A stretch of 64,000 nucleotides of DNA from Competibacter_A sp003527885 (GTDB lineage Bacteria > Pseudomonadota > Gammaproteobacteria > Competibacterales > Competibacteraceae): assembly GCA_035442025.1 (NCBI GenBank), contig DAORPQ010000005.1, positions 3,119 through 67,118 on the forward strand. The letters run 5' to 3'. The position numbers and the translations under genes are program-made. The notes under the pieces are model-generated. The model worked only from the letters and a program-made list of their open reading frames with translations. It was not told where the DNA came from and searched no databases. Position 1 is the stretch's first letter; each line of letters starts with the position of its first letter. Positions 1 through 8,910 of this stretch are shown here, piece by piece.

Positions 1-1155
1 GCGCTTGAGCATCATCGCCACCGACGCCTCGGCGGCCTCGAAGGAAAAACCGCGCGCCTCCAGTTCCTTCACGTCGTTCAGCACGCCGACCACATCGGTC
101 GCATCGCCGACATCGACACCGTGTTCTTCGGCCTTGCTCAAGATATTGGCCCGGCCCGACAGCGCGGAGACGACGACCCGCATCTTGTTGCCGACCTGTT
201 CCGGCGCGACGTGCTGGTAGGACTGTTCGCAGCGGCGCATCGCCGCGACGTGCACACCGCCCTTGTGGGCGAAGGCGCTCTTGCCGACGTAGGGCAGGTG
301 GTCGTTGGGGGTGACGTTGGCGACCTCGTCGACAAAATGCGACAGCTCGGACAGTTTGTTCAGCCCACCCTCCGGCAAGCAGCGGCGGTTCATCTTGAGT
401 TCCAGGTTCGCCATGACCGAGCACAGGTTGGCGTTGCCGCAGCGTTCGCCGACGCCGTTGATGGTGCCTTGGACCTGAATGGCCCCCTCGCGCACCGCCA
501 TCAGCGCGTTGATGACCGCGCATTCGCCGTCGTTGTGGGTGTGGATGCCGAAGGGATGTCGGACCGTTTCTTTCATCCCGCGGAGAATTTTCTCCACTTC
601 CCACGGGAGGCTGCCGCCGTTGGTGTCGCACAGCACCAGGGTTTCCGCCCCGCCCCGGACCGCCGCCTTCAGCGTTTCGAGCGCGTAGGACGGGTCGGCC
701 TTGTAGCCGTCGAAGAAATGTTCGGCGTCGTAAATCACCCGCCGGCCGGCGGCGCGCAGATAGGCGATGGATTGCTCGATGACGCGCAGGTTGTCATCCA
801 AGGTCGTAAGCAACACCTCGGTAACGTGCAGGTTCCAGGTTTTGCCGAACAAGGTGCAAACCGGGGTTTGCGCCTCGATCAACGCCCGGATGTTGGCGTC
901 GTCCTCCGGGCCGCCCTTGACCCGGCAGGTCGAGCCAAAGGCGGCGATCAGCGCGGTTTTCCATTCCAGGTCGCGGGCGCGCTCGAAAAACTCGGCGTCC
1001 TTGGGGTTGGAGCCGGGCCAGCCGCCTTCGATGAAGGCCACGCCCAACTCGTCCAGCCGCCGGGCCACGCGGATCTTGTCGTAACCGGACAAGGTAAACC
1101 CTTCGCTCTGGGTTCCATCGCGCAGGGTGGTGTCGTAAATTTGAATGAGTGACAT
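1..1155 (-). CDS. cimA: Citramalate synthase (CimA-type), 3' end outside window
   Basis: Homocitrate/isopropylmalate-synthase-fold enzyme expected to condense pyruvate and acetyl-CoA to citramalate for isoleucine synthesis. The first 385 residues are visible; the C-terminus runs off the left edge. The N-terminus reads MSLIQIYDTTLRDGTQSEG, the signature of the DRE-TIM metallolyase barrel. A metal-binding HTHND motif lies near residue 204 and a GGVHVAAM segment near residue 305. The stretch GNKMRVVVSALSGRANIL resembles the long (about 520-540 residue) CimA/LeuA-related family of Geobacter and Leptospira type more than LeuA. The ATG at 1155 is the only sensible start because it opens directly on the barrel. 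It lies 191 bp downstream of the DUF6493-like gene on the same strand and is probably transcribed separately. 2-isopropylmalate synthase is the alternative and is less likely. Confidence 0.85.
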   Translation of the reverse strand, partial: MSLIQIYDTTLRDGTQSEGFTLSGYDKIRVARRLDELGVAFIEGGWPGSNPKDAEFFERARDLEWKTALIAAFGSTCRVKGGPEDDANIRALIEAQTPVCTLFGKTWNLHVTEVLLTTLDDNLRVIEQSIAYLRAAGRRVIYDAEHFFDGYKADPSYALETLKAAVRGGAETLVLCDTNGGSLPWEVEKILRGMKETVRHPFGIHTHNDGECAVINALMAVREGAIQVQGTINGVGERCGNANLCSVMANLELKMNRRCLPEGGLNKLSELSHFVDEVANVTPNDHLPYVGKSAFAHKGGVHVAAMRRCEQSYQHVAPEQVGNKMRVVVSALSGRANILSKAEEHGVDVGDATDVVGVLNDVKELEARGFSFEAAEASVAMMLKR

Positions 1156-1346
1156 AGATTTATCTTGAGGATTCAAAGGCGGCAATCGCTTTTCCAACGC
1201 TTGGGATAGGCTCCGATCCACCCATCGCGCCAGATAGTCGGACTCTATTTAAAAAGCGGCGGTTTGGAGAATCGGATCGTTGGGTAAACGGTGGATTTTC
1301 CCATACTTTCAGAAGAACAGGAAATTCAAGCGTCCCGCAATTGATT

Positions 1347-4300
1347 TCAAAGCCGCCCCAACGCCGCCACGGCCATTACCTGTAGGGGTGGCTGATCGGC
1401 CGGGCCGCAGCGCGCGACCACCATGCGCGCCTTGTCGCGGGTGACCGATTTTTTCTTCGCCGCCGCCAGTTGCTCCAGTTGCCGTCGGGCGTTCGGGTCG
1501 GTCACGGCTCGCCGCGTTTCATTCAGGATATCAGCGAGCCGCTCCAACATCAGTGAGAGCTTGCGGGGGGAAAATTCCGCCACGCCGCCACCGATGACCC
1601 GCTCCGACGCCAGCAACACCGTCGCCCGCCCCGCTTCTCCGGTCGCGACCAACGAGGCCAGCGCTTGATCCAATTGCGCGTACCCCTTGTCCGTGACCTT
1701 GATCTGGTCGGCCAGCGCCCCGGCAAGATCGGAGGGACTGGCGCGGCCATCGTGGAGCGCTTGCGCCAACAGATCGACGCCGTTTTCTCGTTGCGTCGGC
1801 TGAGTGGCCAGCAACCCTACGGTCATCTGCCCCAGATGCGGGCGGACATCCACCTGTGGCTGCTTGCCCTGCGCCAGCATCGCTGCGGTGAGGTCTCGGT
1901 AATAATCATCCTTGCGGTTCTGGCGGCACAATCCGGCCTCGAAGAACCGTTGCGCCAGCGGCGGAAAGCGAAAGACATGATCCGCAATGATCTGGGGCGT
2001 TGCAAAATGCTGGGTGTTCACCAGCACATACGGCCACAGGCAGGGATGGGAGGTCTCCTGATCAAACGGGGTGAACAACGAGGCCGAGAAGGGTTCCACC
2101 CGCTTTTCGGTCACCGGCTGGGGCGCGAACAGCAATTCGGCCAGCAGGCTGGCGCGCAATTGCTGTTCCTGAAACATTCTGCTGAACCAGCCGCGCGCCG
2201 AGGACAGCCGCTCCAGCAGCCTGGGCGCGCGCCCGCTGATACCGGCATCCTTCAGCCCGAAGCGGCAACGCAACGCCGCGCCGAACAGGCGGAATGCCGC
2301 ATTCTCGACCGCATGGGGGTCGTGTCGAAAAATTTTAGCCTTCAACGTCTCGACCAACCTGCCGCCGTCTCCCAAATCACCGGACAGGGCATAAAACAGC
2401 GGTTCGGTCGGCGGCTGCTTTTCAAAACGCCGCAACAGCCGTTCAAGCGCGGCTTCGGCCTCCGCCGGTGGGGCCAAGGCCAGGGTCAGATTCTCGACCA
2501 GCACGGCGTCCAGCTTGCCCAGTTCCAGCCTCGACCAAGCATCGGCGCGTTGGCCGGGCAAATCCGGCAAGCGATAAAGCGCTGCGCCCAACTCATCGGC
2601 ATAAAACAACGGCGCGGGCAGCGCGTTGAACCGCTCGGCAAACACGGCTGGCGACAGCCAACCGGCGGCGTGGGTCGGCGTGGACAGCAAGCGGTCGTGG
2701 CCGGCGGCCATGAGCGCGGCCACATGCCGCAACCGCCGCCGCTGGGCCGGCCTGAACTGGCTGTCGAGCAACTGCCCGCCTCGGCTGTTTTTGGGAAAGC
2801 TCGGCAACGCCTCCCCGCGCCAGGCTCGCGCCAGACCAAGCGCCGCCAGCTCTTGTCCCCGCCCCCACCAATCGCTCCCCGCCAGCGATCCTTGTCGCCA
2901 CTCTTCCTGCCTCTCCAACAGGGGACCGAGAATCGCCGTGATGCGCGCGGAATGGGCCGATGGCGCGAAGCGCAACAGCCCAGCCAGAATGCGCTCGTAA
3001 TCGGCTTGGGTCAAAACCCGATCTCGAACATTGACAATGCCCAGCGCCACCGCTTCAGCCGTCTCGTGCAACACGAAATCAGGCGGCGACAGCGCGGCGG
3101 AATGATCGGGCGTTTTCACCCCCAATTCGTCGCAGCGACCGGTCGCCAGATAGTTTTCCAGGTATGTCAGCCGCTGGCTCCACACGCTCTCGCCAGAATG
3201 CTCAGCCACCCGTTGCCGCAGCGTCGCCACCGCCGCCAGCACCTCGGAACGCCCGTCTCCCGATGCTTCGGCGAGGCCGGTTTCCCGCACGGCGGGCGCT
3301 TCGGCAAGCAGATGGGCAATCGGGCCAAGCTCGGTCGCGGGCAGTGCCGCCGCCGTTTCCTGTAATTGCCGCCGCATCTCCTCACCAAGCTGCTCTGGCT
3401 GCAAACCCCCAAGCCAACGCAGCAGTTCGGCCCGCAGCGCGGCGTGAGGGCTGCTCAAGCCGCCCACCGCCGCGCTGATGCCCGGCGCGATCCAATCGGC
3501 ATGGCGTTTGACCTGCTTTTTCAGCAGCCGCAAGGCCGATTTCGCCAACGCTTGTACCGGATTGCGCAGACCGTATTCAAAGGCATTCAGTAACTCCATC
3601 GCCCGACTGGCGTCGTCCAGAAAATGCTGCTCCACGATCCGAAACGCCAGCTTGCCAGCCGCTGGGGCGGGAGCATTCAGCAGGTCGATGAACGATCCCG
3701 CATGTTCGCGGATCTCGGCGGCGGTCGGGGCCAGCCGGTCAAACAAATCAAGCCAGCATTTGGCGACGCTGGGCCGCAGCGGGCTTTGCAGTTTGCGCAG
3801 GATCAGCGCCAGCAGATCGGCGCGCGGCAGGCTGCCGTCACCGAGCCGCCGCAACAAGGTTTCGACGACCCTGACATCGAACAACGGCTCGAAAAACCCC
3901 TCTTGGGCCGGCGATTCATATTCCAAACCGGCCAGGATCATGGCGGAGTCGAAGCCCTTCAGCGCGTGGCTGAAAAATCCATCCCGCCGCATCGCCATGC
4001 CGACGTAAGGAGCCAGAGTCTCCCCCCAGTCGGGATGTTGCTGGCGCGCTTCCAGCATCAGCCGCGCCACGCCCTGATCGCCGCCGGTAAACCGCGCCCG
4101 ACTCAACACCTGCTCGAACACGTTCGCCAAGGCGTCGCCGATCCACGGTTCCGGCCGATCCAACAATACCCGGCCCGCGTACAGAACGAACTTTTGCGTT
4201 CGCACCGGTTGCCGAGAACTGGCTTTGAAAGCGCCCGCCACACCAGCCTTGCCCGCCAACCCCGCCCGCAGCAGGTTCAGCCGGCTGTAGAACGCCATCA

Positions 4301-4625
4301 AGGAACCGTAAGCGCGTTGCTGAAACAAGCCTCCCTGCAACGCCTGAGGATTGTTGAGCGCGCCCGGCGCGGCCAGGGAAGTCGCCTGATCGCGCAGAAA
4401 ACCGACTGGATCGTCTTGGATGGCCCGATAAAGGTCGGTCAACTTGACCGGCCGCGCGTCCAGTTGGTAACGGCAGGCGCGTTGCAGCACCTTGAACAGT
4501 TCCTCGAACTCCGCGAACAGCGCCTTGCGCCGCTCGGCGGTCAGCGGTCGCAGCAACTCCCGCAAGCGGTCGTCGTCGCCCTGAAACAATTCGCGCAGCA
4601 GGGTTTGAAATACGGCTTCGCTCAT
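1347..4625 (-). CDS. Large DUF6493/DUF7824-like protein, partner of SWIM protein
   Basis: A 1092-residue cytosolic protein without signal peptide or membrane segment. It is rich in Leu, Ala and Arg and probably helical, with no catalytic motif recognised. The central segment LLSTPTHAAGWLSPAVF (around residue 650) matches my memory of the motif in the DUF6493/DUF7824 family, whose members sit beside SWIM zinc-finger, MoxR ATPase and VWA genes (compare the E. coli yeh cluster). The start was set at ATG 4625, not the longer frame to 4715, because this ATG overlaps the stop of the SWIM gene in an ATGA, the pattern of translational coupling. No MoxR or VWA gene is visible on either side. Function unknown; the family assignment is from memory and moderate. 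Confidence 0.75.
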   Translation of the reverse strand: MSEAVFQTLLRELFQGDDDRLRELLRPLTAERRKALFAEFEELFKVLQRACRYQLDARPVKLTDLYRAIQDDPVGFLRDQATSLAAPGALNNPQALQGGLFQQRAYGSLMAFYSRLNLLRAGLAGKAGVAGAFKASSRQPVRTQKFVLYAGRVLLDRPEPWIGDALANVFEQVLSRARFTGGDQGVARLMLEARQQHPDWGETLAPYVGMAMRRDGFFSHALKGFDSAMILAGLEYESPAQEGFFEPLFDVRVVETLLRRLGDGSLPRADLLALILRKLQSPLRPSVAKCWLDLFDRLAPTAAEIREHAGSFIDLLNAPAPAAGKLAFRIVEQHFLDDASRAMELLNAFEYGLRNPVQALAKSALRLLKKQVKRHADWIAPGISAAVGGLSSPHAALRAELLRWLGGLQPEQLGEEMRRQLQETAAALPATELGPIAHLLAEAPAVRETGLAEASGDGRSEVLAAVATLRQRVAEHSGESVWSQRLTYLENYLATGRCDELGVKTPDHSAALSPPDFVLHETAEAVALGIVNVRDRVLTQADYERILAGLLRFAPSAHSARITAILGPLLERQEEWRQGSLAGSDWWGRGQELAALGLARAWRGEALPSFPKNSRGGQLLDSQFRPAQRRRLRHVAALMAAGHDRLLSTPTHAAGWLSPAVFAERFNALPAPLFYADELGAALYRLPDLPGQRADAWSRLELGKLDAVLVENLTLALAPPAEAEAALERLLRRFEKQPPTEPLFYALSGDLGDGGRLVETLKAKIFRHDPHAVENAAFRLFGAALRCRFGLKDAGISGRAPRLLERLSSARGWFSRMFQEQQLRASLLAELLFAPQPVTEKRVEPFSASLFTPFDQETSHPCLWPYVLVNTQHFATPQIIADHVFRFPPLAQRFFEAGLCRQNRKDDYYRDLTAAMLAQGKQPQVDVRPHLGQMTVGLLATQPTQRENGVDLLAQALHDGRASPSDLAGALADQIKVTDKGYAQLDQALASLVATGEAGRATVLLASERVIGGGVAEFSPRKLSLMLERLADILNETRRAVTDPNARRQLEQLAAAKKKSVTRDKARMVVARCGPADQPPLQVMAVAALGRL

Positions 4626-6007
4626 CCGGCTTGCTCGGCGACAAAACGTAAGGCCAACAGGTGCTTGCAGGGGCCACGCCGCAAATCGTGCTTTTGAATC
4701 CACGGACAGGTGCAATGGCCTTCCCGCAAATAGCCGTCCGCATCGACCCGCAGGCTCGCCTGGTAATAGCCGCTCTCGCCGCGCACCCAGCCCTTGGCGC
4801 TCAATGCACCATCGCGCCGCTCACACTGTTCGATCTCGACCGCCTGTTTGGCCAATAGCGCCCGCGAACCTTGCAACCGCTCCGGCTGTTTCTTGGCGTC
4901 CAGCAAAAACGGTAACTGCCGGTAAAAATAGCGGTCGCGATCCCGGTCGAAGCCCAGCAACCCTTGCTGGGACAACCGATCCACGATCTCGCTGGCGTAA
5001 GGCAAGGGCAAATCCTGATGTTGGGCCAGATCGGCGATGGTGAATTGATTGAGGTGATAGGCGGCGGCGCGGGCCAAGGCCAGATCGGCCTCATCCAGTT
5101 CCACCGCTCGCAACTGGCGCAGTGCGTCGCCATCGCCGGAAAAACCGTGGGCCGCCGCGCCCGATAGCCCCAGCGTGAACTGCGCCACGCCGGCGTCCGC
5201 CACCCACAGCGACGCGCCGGTGGCTTCGGTTCGATAGACCCGCAACTTTTGTAAATCCGGCAGCACCGCGTGCAGCAAGCGCAAACGCTGGCCGTCGGTT
5301 ACGGCGATGAAGCCGTCCTTGCCGGCGGGCTGGCGGTGCAGGATTTCCGGCTTGTGGCGCTTCGGAACCAGATACAGCACACCCTGGGTCTTGGCGGGAA
5401 TTTGGGTCAGCAGTTGGCCGGCGGTCAGCCGATCCAGCTCGAATAACGGTTGCGCCTGCCGCTGCACCGCCTGCACCTGCAAGAAGCCCTTGATCCAGCG
5501 CTCCGGCAGCTTGACCTTGTGCTCGACCGCCGCGCCGTGCTGGGTCTGAAGCGTGACCGACTGTTCACCCATCTCGAAATGGGCCGGCTTGCCGGGCCGC
5601 AGTTGCGCCAAATGGTTGAGGAAGGGGCCGTTGAAATCGACGTTGGTGGTGCCGTTGCGGGCGAAGGTCGCCTTCTCGAAGAGAGTCTCGGTGAGATCGG
5701 CGCGGGCGTAGACGCTGGCGCAACTGGAGAAGCACTCCAGCCGGAGCAACTGCTGGCCGGAGGTGATGACCGGATCGAGCAAGCGCCACAGGTCGGGCCG
5801 GTAAAAGCGGGACTCCACCGTCTGCCGCAAACCGAGCAGCAGATTGCGAAAGATCAGCGGTTGGGCGATCCTCCCCGAAAAGATGGCGGAGCTATCCGCG
5901 CCGGTTCGCCGCGGGCCGGCCAGCTCGGTGGAGGCCATGAACACCAGCACCAAAGCGTCTTGGGCATCAATGCGACTCGGCTGGCGGTAACGCGCGATGT
6001 AGTCCAT
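4622..6007 (-). CDS. SWIM zinc-finger protein
   Basis: A 461-residue protein. A C-terminal SWIM motif, CxCx(n)CxH, is seen as CTCPWIQKHDLRRGPCKH at about residues 431-448, a predicted zinc-binding module for DNA or protein contacts. The rest has no recognised fold; residues near 300-330 read like a short helix-turn-helix (FTIADLAQHQDLPLPYASEI), which is inference. The ATG at 6007 starts MDYIARYRQPSRID. It is the first gene of a two-gene unit with the DUF6493-like protein and is divergent from the solute-binding protein gene across a 198-bp AT-richer spacer. SWIM proteins with this partner are known elsewhere next to MoxR/VWA genes, which are absent here. Confidence 0.8.
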   Translation of the reverse strand: MDYIARYRQPSRIDAQDALVLVFMASTELAGPRRTGADSSAIFSGRIAQPLIFRNLLLGLRQTVESRFYRPDLWRLLDPVITSGQQLLRLECFSSCASVYARADLTETLFEKATFARNGTTNVDFNGPFLNHLAQLRPGKPAHFEMGEQSVTLQTQHGAAVEHKVKLPERWIKGFLQVQAVQRQAQPLFELDRLTAGQLLTQIPAKTQGVLYLVPKRHKPEILHRQPAGKDGFIAVTDGQRLRLLHAVLPDLQKLRVYRTEATGASLWVADAGVAQFTLGLSGAAAHGFSGDGDALRQLRAVELDEADLALARAAAYHLNQFTIADLAQHQDLPLPYASEIVDRLSQQGLLGFDRDRDRYFYRQLPFLLDAKKQPERLQGSRALLAKQAVEIEQCERRDGALSAKGWVRGESGYYQASLRVDADGYLREGHCTCPWIQKHDLRRGPCKHLLALRFVAEQAG

Positions 6008-6113
6008 CTTAAATCCTGCTATTTTGTGAAGCTATCTGTATTAGTGTACCATAAACATATCAATCAAAAAACTTTAAGCTGAAATTTGTTGAAGCAAATA
6101 CTCCATTTTGGGG

Positions 6114-6125
6114 TCGAGCGCTCGA
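6114..6125. promoter_or_regulatory. Perfect 12-bp palindrome in divergent spacer
   Basis: The sequence TCGAGCGCTCGA is a perfect palindrome in the 198-bp spacer between the SWIM gene (minus) and the solute-binding protein gene (plus). It sits 28 bp upstream of a candidate -35 box for the latter. It may be an operator; no cognate regulator lies next to it. Confidence 0.3.
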
Positions 6126-6141
6126 AATGCTGTGCCATGAA

Positions 6142-6169
6142 TTGCATCGCCGGTGATAGTTGGTTATAT
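6142..6169 (+). promoter_or_regulatory. Candidate sigma70 promoter for solute-binding protein
   Basis: TTGCAT (6142-6147) and TTATAT (6164-6169) are separated by 16 bp. This places a start site near 6176 and a leader of about 30 nt before the ATG at 6206, with CGAGGGG as ribosome-binding site. Read by eye only. Confidence 0.4.
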
Positions 6170-6205
6170 CTGCTTTCGGACCAATCACTTCTTCGAGGGG
6201 CACTC

Positions 6206-7042
6206 ATGCCAAACCGCCTGCTAGCTGTGCTGACGGCTCTCTTTCTGGCGCTCGCCCTGCTTTTACCGCCGCTCGCTCGCGCGCAAAACGCCAGCCAGCA
6301 GCTCGCCGCCGATAGCGTGTTGGAAACCATCAAGAAACGAGGATCGGTCAAGATCGGCCTGTCCACCTTCGTCCCTTGGGCGATGCGCGACAAAAACGGC
6401 GAGCTGACGGGCTACGAAATCGATGTCGCCAAACAGTTGGCCGAGGATATGAAGGTCAAGGCCGAATTCGTGCCGACCGCCTGGGACGGCATCATTCCCG
6501 CCTTGCTGGCCGGCAAGTTCGACGTGATCATCGGCGGCCTGTCGATCACCCCGGAGCGCAATCTGACCGTCAATTTCACCCTACCCTACGCCAATTCCGG
6601 CATCCATTTGGTCGCCCACCAGGAGTTGGCGGCCGGTTTCAAGTCCTTGGCGGATTTCGACAAGCCCGGAGTGGTCCTGGCGGTAAGGCGCGGGGCGACC
6701 CCGGCCACCGCCGCCAAACGGCTGATGCCTAAAGCCGTGCTGCGCCAGTTCGATGAAGACGCGCTAGCGCTGCAAGAAGTGCTCAACGGCAAAGCCCACG
6801 CTTTCGTCGCCAGTGCCCCGACCCCGGCCTTCGAAGCTCTGAAACATCCCGATAAATTGTTCCTGCCAATCCCCGAACCCTTCGTGCAGGGCGCGGAAGG
6901 TTTTGCGCTGCGCAAGGGCGATCCCGACGCGCTAAACTTTTTCAACAATTGGATTCTGTCGCGCCAACAGGATGGCTGGTTGAAGGAGCGCCACGACTAC
7001 TGGTTCAAAACTCGCGACTGGGCCGCCCAGGTCAGCGAATAA
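6206..7042 (+). CDS. Periplasmic amino-acid-type solute-binding protein
   Basis: A 278-residue extracellular solute-binding protein, family 3 (SBP_bac_3), expected to bind a polar amino acid or similar ligand in the periplasm. Residues 1 to about 26 form a signal peptide (MPNRLLAVL, hydrophobic core, ARA cleavage motif). The mature part has the family opening ETIKKRGSVKIGLSTFVPWA, then GYEIDVAKQLAED and GGLSITPERNLTVNF, which form the ligand-binding lobes. The ATG at 6206 was chosen over an upstream frame because it follows CGAGGGG and begins the signal peptide. No permease or ATPase gene is adjacent, so it either serves a transporter encoded elsewhere or acts as a sensor. A secreted Ivy-like gene follows after 16 nt and is probably co-transcribed. 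Confidence 0.88.
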   Translation: MPNRLLAVLTALFLALALLLPPLARAQNASQQLAADSVLETIKKRGSVKIGLSTFVPWAMRDKNGELTGYEIDVAKQLAEDMKVKAEFVPTAWDGIIPALLAGKFDVIIGGLSITPERNLTVNFTLPYANSGIHLVAHQELAAGFKSLADFDKPGVVLAVRRGATPATAAKRLMPKAVLRQFDEDALALQEVLNGKAHAFVASAPTPAFEALKHPDKLFLPIPEPFVQGAEGFALRKGDPDALNFFNNWILSRQQDGWLKERHDYWFKTRDWAAQVSE

Positions 7043-7058
7043 CAAGAAGAGCGCCATC

Positions 7059-7643
7059 ATGATCTTACCGGTCTGGAGATTGTTCTTTTGCTTGCTGGGT
7101 TTGTTGGGCGTTGCGGCAAGCTGGGCGGCGGACGACTTCAACACGCTCGCCCGCACCTTGTTGAACTCGGCCAGGGATTTGCCGTTTCCGCAACATTGGA
7201 CAGCGTATCAAGTGTACGCTTCCAACACCCTGGACCTCGTCGCCTTCCAACGGCCCTACCAAAACGCGATCAACCAATTACCGGCCGCCATCAAACGCAG
7301 CGATGGGCCTTGGCTGGCGCCGATGCAGATGCAATCGGCGCTCAACCGCTTCTTGAGCGCGCCGCAGGGGGAATTCATCTATATCAGCGGCTGCCAGCCG
7401 CACGGTTGCAACCCCAGCGTCTCCGTCGTGTTCGATCCCGCCACGGGTAAGCTGGCTTTGCTGCTGGAGAGGGCCGAATCCTCCAAAACGCAGCAGCGCC
7501 AGCAACACTGGCTGGTCGGCGATTACACCCCGCCGATGGCCGCGCTATTGCGCGCCGTGCGGGCCGCCGAAAAAGTGGGCCACAACCGGCTGCCGTTACC
7601 TATCCAAACACGCAGCAAGGTCGTTGCCGCGCTGGCTCAATGA
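7059..7643 (+). CDS. Secreted Ivy-like protein (possible lysozyme inhibitor)
   Basis: A 194-residue protein with a signal peptide (MILPVWRLFFCLLGLLGVAA, cut near SWA-A). The mature part holds a CQPHGC hexapeptide preceded by FIYISG and followed by NPSVSVVFDPATGKLALLLE. In the Ivy family of C-type lysozyme inhibitors, a CKPHDC loop with a disulphide inserts into the lysozyme active site and is followed by a similar beta strand of the form xVxF. The resemblance is limited to this segment and overall layout, so the function is a hypothesis. The ATG at 7059 follows AAGAAGAG, and the gene lies 16 nt after the solute-binding protein gene. A 102-bp gap separates it from the exosortase gene. Confidence 0.6.
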   Translation: MILPVWRLFFCLLGLLGVAASWAADDFNTLARTLLNSARDLPFPQHWTAYQVYASNTLDLVAFQRPYQNAINQLPAAIKRSDGPWLAPMQMQSALNRFLSAPQGEFIYISGCQPHGCNPSVSVVFDPATGKLALLLERAESSKTQQRQQHWLVGDYTPPMAALLRAVRAAEKVGHNRLPLPIQTRSKVVAALAQ

Positions 7644-7745
7644 GTCAGAGGTTGTCGGACGCCGCGCCCTATTTCATTTCAACCCCAACACCCGCCTGAG
7701 ATCGAACGGGCGACAAGACTTCGAAAACGTGGAACAAGGGAGTTT

Positions 7746-8243
7746 ATGCGGCGCTTTCTGCTGGCTTTTATCGGGATCGGCTTGGCGCTCTACGGGGTGG
7801 TCTACTTACCGCCGGTGCGGGAACAGCTCATCGAGCCTTTTACCGCAGGTTTGACGGCGCTGGCCGGCCACTTGATCACCTTGTTCGGCGGACGAGCCTG
7901 GGTATACGGTAATGTGCTGACCATTCCCGGTTTCAGCATCCGCATACTCGATTTATGCAACGGCGTGGAAGCCACCTTGCTGTTGTGGACCGCCATGCTG
8001 GCGTTTCCCGCGCCGTGGCGTCACCGGCTGCTGGGCCTGTTGCTCGGCTGGCTGGCGGTACAGGCTCTCAACATGGCGCGCATCATCAGCCTAGTGTATC
8101 TGGGGGTCTGGAAACCGGCTTGGTTCTACTGGGTGCACTGGTACGTCTGGGATGCGTTGATCCTGATGGACGTGCTGCTGATATTCCTGCTCTGGCTGCG
8201 CCGGCTGCCGTTGGAAACGACGCGGCATGTACGCGCGGCTTGA
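7746..8243 (+). CDS. xrtH: Exosortase H (XrtH-type)
   Basis: A 165-residue integral membrane cysteine protease/transpeptidase of the exosortase/archaeosortase family, expected to cut and re-anchor proteins carrying a C-terminal sorting signal. About five hydrophobic helices are visible. The catalytic triad is visible in order: Cys in DLCNGVEA (about residue 64), Arg in NMARIISLVYLG (about 117) and His in YWVHWYVWDALIL (about 135). The short length and lack of extra domains match the single-domain XrtH subfamily, which is known to pair with IPTLxxWG-CTERM substrates and an associated membrane protein; both the size and the next gene support that subtype. No protein in this window has such a C-terminus. 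The ATG at 7746 follows AAGGGAG. Its 3' end overlaps the next gene by 17 bp. Confidence 0.85.
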   Translation: MRRFLLAFIGIGLALYGVVYLPPVREQLIEPFTAGLTALAGHLITLFGGRAWVYGNVLTIPGFSIRILDLCNGVEATLLLWTAMLAFPAPWRHRLLGLLLGWLAVQALNMARIISLVYLGVWKPAWFYWVHWYVWDALILMDVLLIFLLWLRRLPLETTRHVRAA

Positions 8244-8910
8244 TCCGCTCCTGCTGCGCCTGCTGCTGAGCGGCGTGCTTTGTTTGCCCGTGTGCCTGGG
8301 ACTGTGGTGGTGGCTGGTCCGAGAACCGCTGGCCAGGGAACTGGGACACGGCGTCGGCTTCATCAGCCAATGGCTGTGGTCGGAAACCGTGCTGGGGGTC
8401 GGTTTGGACGGAGACAAGGGATTGATCGTGAGCTTGGTGCCGCCGCTGACCGACTCGGCGCGCATGTTCATGGCCTTGCCGCTACCGTTCGACCGCGCAA
8501 CCGTGATGCTGCCGCTGTTTTGGGGCTTGACGCTGGCGACGCCGGGGCGAGGCCTGCCGCGTCGGCTGCTGTACGGCAGCCTCGCCCTGCTGCCGGTGGT
8601 CTGCATCACGGTGCTGCTGTACGTCCAATTTCAACTGGCGCTGTATCGCACCCACTTGCCGTTGCTGACCGAGCTGCCGCCCCCCGACTATGCCCTGGCG
8701 CTACCCGACTCGCCTGTGCTGTATCAGCTGTGGGGATTGGGCCGGCAACTGGCGATGCTGGTGCTCCCCATCGTCGCGCCCCTGCTGGCCTGGCTGTTGC
8801 TGCATCAACGCTACTTGCGTGAAATTATCCTCGGGGGGCTGGTGCAGCGAGCGCTCGGCGCAGCGTCCCGACGGCCACCGTCTTTGCCGCCCCCGGACCC
8901 GGTGGAGTGA
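8227..8910 (+). CDS. Exosortase H-associated membrane protein
   Basis: A 227-residue polytopic membrane protein. Hydrophobic segments lie near residues 10-35, 80-100, 115-140 and 170-200, with loops carrying Pro and charged residues. It starts inside the last codons of the exosortase gene (17-bp overlap) and ends in a GTGA overlap with the Sel1 lipoprotein gene, so the three genes are likely translated as a unit. Position and topology match the membrane protein reported next to XrtH in other proteobacteria; its role is unknown and it may help substrate presentation. No catalytic motif is seen. Confidence 0.65.
   Translation: MYARLDPLLLRLLLSGVLCLPVCLGLWWWLVREPLARELGHGVGFISQWLWSETVLGVGLDGDKGLIVSLVPPLTDSARMFMALPLPFDRATVMLPLFWGLTLATPGRGLPRRLLYGSLALLPVVCITVLLYVQFQLALYRTHLPLLTELPPPDYALALPDSPVLYQLWGLGRQLAMLVLPIVAPLLAWLLLHQRYLREIILGGLVQRALGAASRRPPSLPPPDPVE

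Noticed and set aside
121..1152. Long plus-strand open frame opposite cimA
   Set aside because: It is the antisense frame of the citramalate synthase gene; its protein has no recognisable motif while the minus-strand product has DTTLRDGTQ and HTHND.
1665..3365. 566-codon plus-strand open frame opposite the DUF6493-like gene
   Set aside because: A shadow produced by high GC; low-complexity Arg/Gln/Gly composition, no ribosome-binding site and no domain.
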